This document shows, in pieces, positions 59,250 to 64,000 of a stretch of 64,000 nucleotides of DNA. Under the pieces are notes generated by a model. The model had not been told where the DNA came from. It saw only the letters and a list, made by a program, of their open reading frames with translations, and did no database searches. The DNA comes from CAG-217 sp963642245 (lineage in GTDB: Bacteria > Bacillota > Clostridia > Oscillospirales > Acutalibacteraceae), in the NCBI GenBank assembly GCA_963642245.1, contig CAVIFY010000009.1, positions 1 to 64,000 of the forward strand, read 5' to 3'. How positions within the stretch are numbered: the first letter of the stretch is position 1; the number at the start of each line of letters is the position of its first letter. A program made the position numbers and the translations under genes.

Positions 59250-60106
59250 TGGTTCGGTTTGCCAAGTGGCACCCATTGGTGCAGTTTTGTTACTTTTTAT
59301 GCGTATTGCTGCTCACTTGCCTGAGCCGACACCCGGTGCCGGTGGCGCTGTCCCTGTTGGGGGCGGCGGTGTACCTGCTACTGACGGATGGCCGCCGCAG
59401 CCTGCGCAGTCTTTTGTGCGTGCCGGTGCTGGTGGCGCTAGTGGGCGGCTTTAACTTTTTGTTTGCCCACTGGGGCGTAACGGTGCTCTTTAGCCGGGGC
59501 GACACCCAGTTCACCTTGGAGAGCCTGATTTACGGCTGCTTTCAGGGGGGCATATTTGCCGGGGTGGTGTTGTGGCTGGCGGTGTTTGGCCGTGTGCTGG
59601 GCAGCGATCGGCTGCTGGCGGTCACCGGCCGTGCGGCGCCCCGCTTTTCTCTTTTATTTTCTATGACTTTAGGGTGCATTGCCCGCTTTCGGGAGAATGC
59701 ACGGCGGATCCGCCTGGCTCGCGCCGGTGCGGGACTGGCGAAAAAAAAGCCCCTGCACGAGGCGCTGGATCAGTTCTCTACGCTGGTCACCTTGTCCCTG
59801 GAGGGGAGTATGACCACGGCGGACGCTATGCGTGCACGGGGCTACGGCAAGGGCCGCCGCCGGGTGTACGATCCGTTTACATTCGGTGTGGCGGACGGCG
59901 TGGGGCTGGCAGTGGTGCTCCTGCTGAGTATCACGGTGCTGGCGGTGGCGCTCACCGGCGGCTTTACTTTTTATTTTGACCCGGAGCTGGAATGGGTCAC
60001 CCTGTCTCCCTTAGGGGCGGCGGCAGCGGGCGTGCTTTGTTTTTGCCCGGCAATCTCAAATGTAGGGGAGGCACTGCAATGGCGGCGATTGAAGCGGAAA
60101 AACTGA
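59249..60106 (+). CDS. Energy-coupling factor transporter T component (EcfT)
   Basis: A 285-residue membrane protein of the CbiQ/EcfT family that links the ABC ATPases to the substrate-binding S protein. Hydrophobic spans in the N-terminal half, the long cytoplasmic coupling helices with RRIRLARAGAG and an Ala-Arg-Gly motif in ADAMRARGYGKGRR (about 195), then two further spans. It overlaps the mreB-like stop by one base and the EcfA gene by 28 bases. The order T-A-S and the overlaps show one complete group I-type ECF importer. Confidence 0.9.
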   Translation: MVRFAKWHPLVQFCYFLCVLLLTCLSRHPVPVALSLLGAAVYLLLTDGRRSLRSLLCVPVLVALVGGFNFLFAHWGVTVLFSRGDTQFTLESLIYGCFQGGIFAGVVLWLAVFGRVLGSDRLLAVTGRAAPRFSLLFSMTLGCIARFRENARRIRLARAGAGLAKKKPLHEALDQFSTLVTLSLEGSMTTADAMRARGYGKGRRRVYDPFTFGVADGVGLAVVLLLSITVLAVALTGGFTFYFDPELEWVTLSPLGAAAAGVLCFCPAISNVGEALQWRRLKRKN

Positions 60107-61557
60107 ATTTCACCTACCCGGACGCCGACGGTGCGGCGCTCTCCGATGTGACTTTTTCCATTCCGGCAGGGGGCTTTTATTTGCTAATGGGTCCCTCCGG
60201 CAGTGGCAAGAGCACTTTGCTGCGGCTGCTGCAAGGGGAGATCGCGCCCCACGGTGCTTTGACCGGGCAGCTGCACTGCGATGGCCCGGCAGGCTTTGTT
60301 TTCCAAAATCCCCAGGACAGTATGGTCACGGACAGTGTGCAGCGGGAACTGGCGTTCTCGCCGGAGCACGCCGGGCTGGACGGTGCTGCCGTGGCACGGC
60401 GGGTGGGGGAGTGCGCCGCATTCTTTCATTTGGAGCCGCTGCTGGAGCGCACCACCGCCTCTTTGTCCGGCGGGGAGCAGCAGCTGTTGTCCCTGGCGGC
60501 GGCTATGACCGGCTCGCCCCGGGTGCTTTTGCTGGACGAGCCTTGCGCAGCGCTGGACCCGGCAGCGGAAGAAAAATTTTTGCAGGTGCTGCTGCGGCTG
60601 AACCGAGAGTTGGGCGTAACGGTGCTGATGAGCACCCACACCCCCGGCGCAGCCCTGGCCCGGGCGGACGGTGTGCTGCTGCTCAACGCCGGGCGCTGCA
60701 CCTGTTATGACGATCCCCGCGCCTTTGCCCGCGCCTTGCGGCAAAGCGGCGACCCGATGTTGCAGGCGCTGCCGGTGGGGGCGATCTTGTTTGATGAAGT
60801 GCCGCTGACGGTGCGGGAGGCCCAGCCTTTGGCCGCCCACCTGCGGTGCAAACCGGCGCCTGCGCCCCAACCTGTGGGCAAGCCGGTGCTGACCTTAAAA
60901 GAAATTTGCTTTGCTTATGAGAAAAAGAGCGCCGATGTGCTCTTTCGCCTGTCCCTGACCTTAACGGCAGGCAAGTGCTACGCCATTGTAGGCGCCAACG
61001 GCAGCGGCAAAAGCACCCTGCTGGGGGTGATGGCCGGTGTGCTGAAGCCTTATGCAGGCAAGGTGCAACGCCCGGTGCCCACCGCCCTGCTGCCCCAAAC
61101 GGTGCAGTACCTGTTTACCCGGGATCGGGTGGATCAGCTGGTGCAGCCGGAAACATTACGGCAGCTGGGCATTGCCCACCTGGCCGCCCGGCACCCGCTG
61201 GATCTGTCCGGCGGCGAGAGCCGACTGGTGGGGCTGGGTATGGTGCTGGACACCGGCGCAGATGTGCTGCTGCTGGACGAGCCTACCGCCGGGTTGGACG
61301 CCGGTGCAAAAGCCCAGCTGGGCGCCCAGCTGCGCCGCCTGTGCGCTGCCGGTAAGACGGTGGTGCTGGTGACCCACGATCTGGATTTTGCCGGTACTTA
61401 CAGTGATGAAGCGGCCTTTCTGTGCAACCGGGTGGTGACCCCGCCCCGGCCCCGGCGGGCATTTTTTGCCGGTATGGAGCTGTACACCACCGGCGTGCGC
61501 CGGGTGACCTGCCGGGCACTGCCGGACGCCGTATCGCCGGAGGACCTGGTCTTATGA
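60079..61557 (+). CDS. ECF transporter ATPase with two fused ABC domains (EcfA-EcfA')
   Basis: A 492-residue protein with two nucleotide-binding domains in one chain. Domain 1 (about 1-230): Walker A GPSGSGKST, signature LSGGEQQLLSLA, Walker B VLLLDEPCAALD. Domain 2 (about 275-490): Walker A GANGSGKST, signature LSGGESRLVGLG, Walker B VLLLDEPTAGLD, and switch His in VTHDLDF. Both sites look competent. Most ECF systems have separate EcfA1 and EcfA2. The start follows GGGGAGGCACTGCA within ecfT. It overlaps the S-component gene by four bases. Confidence 0.93.
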   Translation: MAAIEAEKLNFTYPDADGAALSDVTFSIPAGGFYLLMGPSGSGKSTLLRLLQGEIAPHGALTGQLHCDGPAGFVFQNPQDSMVTDSVQRELAFSPEHAGLDGAAVARRVGECAAFFHLEPLLERTTASLSGGEQQLLSLAAAMTGSPRVLLLDEPCAALDPAAEEKFLQVLLRLNRELGVTVLMSTHTPGAALARADGVLLLNAGRCTCYDDPRAFARALRQSGDPMLQALPVGAILFDEVPLTVREAQPLAAHLRCKPAPAPQPVGKPVLTLKEICFAYEKKSADVLFRLSLTLTAGKCYAIVGANGSGKSTLLGVMAGVLKPYAGKVQRPVPTALLPQTVQYLFTRDRVDQLVQPETLRQLGIAHLAARHPLDLSGGESRLVGLGMVLDTGADVLLLDEPTAGLDAGAKAQLGAQLRRLCAAGKTVVLVTHDLDFAGTYSDEAAFLCNRVVTPPRPRRAFFAGMELYTTGVRRVTCRALPDAVSPEDLVL

Positions 61558-62276
61558 AACGGGTGCTCCTGACGATTTTGTTTTTGATCTTGCCGGTGCT
61601 GCTGGTGGTGTGGCAGGTGTGCTTTGCAGACACCACCTCCTGGTACCTGGTGGCGGCGGTTTTGCTGCTGCTCAGCGCGCTGCCGTTCTTTTTGCACCTG
61701 GAGCGAAAGCCGGTCTCTGCCCGGGAGATGGCGCTGCTGTCCGTCTTAACGGCGCTGGCGGTGGTCAGCCGGGCGGTGTTCTATCTGATCCCCCAGGTGA
61801 AGCCCATTGCCGCGGTGGTGATCGTGGCCGGTATGTGCCTTGGCCCCTTTTCCGGCTATATGGTGGGGGCGCTGTCCGCCTTTTTGTCCAACTTCCTGTT
61901 TGGGCAGGGAATATGGACCCCTTTCCAAATGGTGGCGCTGGGGCTGGTAGGACTGCTGGCCGGTGTGCTGCTGCGCCCCGGGCGGGTGAACCGCTGGGTG
62001 CTGGCGCTGGTAGGTTTCTTTTTAGCCACGGTGGTGTACGGCCTGGTGGTGGATCTGAGCACGGTTTTAATGACGGTGACGGACTTTACCTGGCCTGCGG
62101 TGCTGGCTGTGTATGCCGCCGGTGCGCCTTTTGATTTGGTATTCGGCGGGTCTACCGCAGTCTTTCTGGTGCTGTTTGGCGCTCCGCTGGAGCAAAAGAT
62201 CACCCGCCTGCAACGAAAATACGGCCTGCTGGAGCGCAAAGCCATCGCAGGGGATAAGGAGAATTGCCATGAATAA
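61554..62276 (+). CDS. ECF transporter substrate-binding S component
   Basis: A 240-residue membrane protein. An N-terminal pair of helices (LLTILFLILPVLLVVW, YLVAAVLLLLSALPFF) precedes the six-helix S fold starting at ERKPVSAREMALLSVL. Helix 1 has the Ala-rich pattern (ALLSVLTALAVVSR) that docks on EcfT. Loops such as PQVKPIAAVVIVAGM, GPFSGYMVGAL and FGQGIWTPFQM likely line the binding site. I cannot assign the vitamin or metal. The extra N-terminal helices are unusual for small S proteins. The gene overlaps both ecfA and the next small gene. Confidence 0.83.
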   Translation: MKRVLLTILFLILPVLLVVWQVCFADTTSWYLVAAVLLLLSALPFFLHLERKPVSAREMALLSVLTALAVVSRAVFYLIPQVKPIAAVVIVAGMCLGPFSGYMVGALSAFLSNFLFGQGIWTPFQMVALGLVGLLAGVLLRPGRVNRWVLALVGFFLATVVYGLVVDLSTVLMTVTDFTWPAVLAVYAAGAPFDLVFGGSTAVFLVLFGAPLEQKITRLQRKYGLLERKAIAGDKENCHE

Positions 62277-62526
62277 AACGATCATTGATAAGCTGGCGCG
62301 CTTTGCCCAGACCAGCGCCATTATCGGCCTGTGCCTTTTGGGCATTTGCCCTGCCTTTGGCATTATGGCTATGGTGGTGCCGGCGGTGTTCAAGCAAAAG
62401 GGCGCGGAGCTGACGGAGGAAAATCAGCAGCTGTGCCGCAGAGCGCAGATCATGGGCGTGGTGTCCCTGGTGCTGTTTGTTATTGATGTGGTGATCGCGT
62501 CGATCTTGTACGCCAAGTTTAAATGA
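62269..62526 (+). CDS. Small two-span membrane protein at the end of the ECF operon
   Basis: An 85-residue protein with a short polar N-terminus, a first helix (about 15-38, SAIIGLCLLGICPAFGIMAM), a charged loop (FKQKGAELTEENQQLCRRAQ) and a second helix (60-80). It resembles short DUF4190-like membrane proteins, but I am not sure of the family. AAGGAG lies before the ATG. It overlaps the S component by eight bases and ends just before a bidirectional terminator. Confidence 0.7.
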   Translation: MNKTIIDKLARFAQTSAIIGLCLLGICPAFGIMAMVVPAVFKQKGAELTEENQQLCRRAQIMGVVSLVLFVIDVVIASILYAKFK

Positions 62527-62540
62527 TCCGGGGCATAAAA

Positions 62541-62575
62541 AAAGCGGGAGTGCGTTTTGCACTTCCGCTTCTTTT
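62541..62575. terminator. Bidirectional intrinsic terminator
   Basis: AAGCGGGAGTGC pairs with GCACTTCCGCTT around GTTTT. T-rich on the plus side, and the A run at 62537-62543 gives a U tract on the minus side, so it ends both the ECF operon and galE. Confidence 0.9.
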
Positions 62576-62594
62576 GTATATACTTATTATAAGA

Positions 62595-63611
62595 TCAGTC
62601 CGGGTAGCCGTTTGGATTTTGCTTTTGCCAGCGCCAGGAGTCCTCACACATTTCTTCCAGCGAGCGGGTGGCCTGCCAGCCCAGTTCCCGCTTGGCCTTG
62701 GAGGGATCGCAGTAGCAGGTGGCAATGTCGCCGTCCCGGCGGGGCTTGATCTCATAGGGAATGGCTACGCCGGTTGCCTTTTCAAAAGCTTTGATCACAT
62801 CCAGCACGCTGGAGCCAACGCCGGTGCCCAGGTTGTAGATGAACAGGCCCTGGTCCTTGGCCAGCTTCTCTACCGCCTTTACATGGCCCAGCGCCAGGTC
62901 CACCACATGGATATAGTCCCGCACGCAGGTGCCGTCCGGGGTGGGGTAGTCGTTGCCAAACACGCCCAGTCCTTTCAACTTGCCCACAGCCACCTGGGTG
63001 ATGTAGGGCATCAGGTTGTTGGGAATGCCGGTGGGGTCCTCGCCCATGGTGCCGCTCTTGTGGGCGCCGATGGGGTTAAAGTACCGCAGCAGGCAAATGC
63101 TCCAGCTGGGGGCGCTTACATACAGATCCTGGAGAATGCACTCGATCATATACTTGGTGCGGCCGTAGGGGTTGGTGACCCCGCCGATCTCCATATCCTC
63201 GGTAAAGGGGGCAATGTTGTTCATGCCGTACACCGTGGCAGAGGAACTGAAGATGATCTTCTTGCAGTCGTGCTGACGCATAACATCCAGCAGCACCAGG
63301 GTGCCGTTTACATTGTTGTCAAAGTATTCCAGGGGCTTGTGCACGCTCTCGCCCACGGCCTTCAGCCCGGCAAAGTGGATCACGCAGTCAATGTCCTCTG
63401 CCTCAAAGACTTTGTTCAGACCCTCCCGGTCCCGAATGTCACATTCGTAGAACTTAAAGTCCCGATCCACCAGCGCGCGGATCCGATCCAGCGACGAGTG
63501 CTTGCAGTTGTAGAAATTGTCCAGGATCACCACATCCTGGCCTGCGTTGATCAGCTCCACGCAGGTGTGAGAGCCGATATAACCGGCGCCGCCTGTTACA
63601 AGTACAGCCAT
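62595..63611 (-). CDS. galE: UDP-glucose 4-epimerase
   Basis: A 338-residue short-chain dehydrogenase-like enzyme that interconverts UDP-glucose and UDP-galactose. Seen: NAD-binding GGAGYIGS (7-14), DNFYN after strand 2, the active-site Ser region FSSSATVYG, and the catalytic YGRTKY (Tyr and Lys, near 149-153). Later family segments LRYFNPIGAH and RDYIHVVDLA are present. The start follows AAGGAGGAAAAAAG. It is alone on its strand with its own promoter. It could feed galactose (for example from the GH30/GPH system) into glycolysis or supply wall sugars. Confidence 0.97.
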   Translation of the reverse strand: MAVLVTGGAGYIGSHTCVELINAGQDVVILDNFYNCKHSSLDRIRALVDRDFKFYECDIRDREGLNKVFEAEDIDCVIHFAGLKAVGESVHKPLEYFDNNVNGTLVLLDVMRQHDCKKIIFSSSATVYGMNNIAPFTEDMEIGGVTNPYGRTKYMIECILQDLYVSAPSWSICLLRYFNPIGAHKSGTMGEDPTGIPNNLMPYITQVAVGKLKGLGVFGNDYPTPDGTCVRDYIHVVDLALGHVKAVEKLAKDQGLFIYNLGTGVGSSVLDVIKAFEKATGVAIPYEIKPRRDGDIATCYCDPSKAKRELGWQATRSLEEMCEDSWRWQKQNPNGYPD

Positions 63612-63652
63612 CTTTTTTCCTCCTTGGTTGTGTGGTACTCTTTTGAAACTTC

Positions 63653-63681
63653 ATTATATACCCCTTTGCCGCCAAAGTAAA
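63653..63681 (-). promoter_or_regulatory. Promoter of galE
   Basis: On the minus strand TTTACT (63676-63681), 17 bases, perfect TATAAT (63653-63658). Confidence 0.82.
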
Positions 63682-63917
63682 TAAGGAAGTTGCAGTTTTC
63701 TTCTGGTCGTATGTGGCGGATTTTGCCCGGGTTTGGCTTTGTTAAGCAAACTATACAGCCTGTACACCGGTAAAAAGGGGAAAAAAGACCGATATTACGC
63801 CGAAAAGTATAAGGTGATTTTACACAGAGTTATAAATGTACAGAAATTTTAACCAAATTCCTTGCGCTTTTTAGACGATTTTTTTACATTTTGGCGTTCA
63901 AATTCGCCGTAAGTCTG
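63682..63917. other. AT-rich intergenic stretch, nothing specific recognised
   Basis: Between the galE promoter and the last promoter lies about 235 bases of relatively AT-rich sequence with A and T runs. No gene or strong hairpin is supported, apart from a weak GGCG / CGCC dyad near 63894-63909. Confidence 0.5.
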
Positions 63918-63946
63918 TTTACTTTTGAGGGGCGGGGGTGTACAAT
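63918..63946 (+). promoter_or_regulatory. Promoter of a gene starting at the window end
   Basis: TTTACT (63918-63923), 17 bases, TACAAT (63941-63946). Confidence 0.5.
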
Positions 63947-63983
63947 GAGCAATGGAATTAAGGATTGATTGGAGGTGACGGCG

Positions 63984-64000
63984 TTGCTGCTGAAAACCGA
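63984..64000 (+). CDS. Possible 5' end of a gene (TTG start, truncated by window)
   Basis: A near-perfect ribosome binding site GGAGGTGA (63971-63978) is followed after five bases by TTG and in-frame codons CTG CTG AAA ACC. A promoter lies 40 bases upstream. Only five codons are visible, so the product is unknown. Confidence 0.4.

Overview
The window reads as chromosome of an anaerobic, GC-rich Clostridia-type Firmicute, most likely Oscillospirales/Ruminococcaceae. This rests on a single-chain pyruvate:ferredoxin oxidoreductase, strong AGGAGG ribosome binding sites, TTGACA/TATAAT promoters, the dprA-topA-trmFO and plsX-rnc-smc-ftsY gene orders, a dockerin-like module, a GH30 glycosidase with a GPH sugar symporter, and an acidic CD1247-like protein after efp. 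A run of ten N inside smc shows that it is an assembled draft, possibly a metagenome bin. No rRNA, tRNA, prophage, transposase or CRISPR array was seen.

Layout. 1-9 kb: end of a membrane protein gene, a TetR regulator, an acidic hypothetical protein (minus), a LacX-like aldose epimerase overlapping NAD synthetase, a lipoprotein and nifJ. 9-14.5 kb: a divergent accessory locus. On the minus strand a TetR regulator leads an FGGY sugar kinase; on the plus strand a class III (GSA-type) aminotransferase precedes a 405-residue double class II aldolase. This is the best candidate here for an undescribed catabolic pathway. 14.8-18 kb: a minus-strand GPH symporter and GH30 lipoprotein operon. 18-23.6 kb: HAD phosphatase, small membrane protein, a 1,329-residue secreted S8 protease with leucine-rich, Cys-rich, carboxypeptidase-regulatory-like and dockerin-like modules, then DUF523. 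23.6-28.5 kb: lipoprotein, pyk-GNAT-mltG, and a secreted Fn3 protein.

28.5-47.9 kb is largely housekeeping: infC-rpmI-rplT with an attenuated leader and a probable AUC start for infC; a SpoU rRNA methylase with dprA-topA-trmFO-plsX-rnc-radical SAM-smc-ftsY-rdgB-yhbY-nadD-yqeK, mostly overlapping or within 30 bases; then rsfS-leuS. 48-55.5 kb: a secreted cysteine-peptidase-like Fn3 protein, rpsU, aroQ-efp-CD1247-like, a minus-strand J-domain and zinc-ribbon membrane pair, PAP2 phosphatase with an MIF-like tautomerase, and uppP. 55.5-55.9 kb is a palindrome-rich non-coding stretch. 55.9-62.5 kb: recD2, an MreB/Mbl paralogue and a complete ECF transporter (T, fused A-A, S) with a small membrane protein. 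62.6-63.6 kb: galE (minus), then a promoter region and the probable start of one more gene.

Two non-coding themes recur. First, at least five copies of a short intergenic element consist of GTAGGG followed by a hairpin of variable sequence. Two loci carry them as inverted pairs, and their stems differ by paired substitutions. Second, promoters and terminators are tightly packed, in one case with the promoter -10 lying inside the left arm of the upstream terminator.
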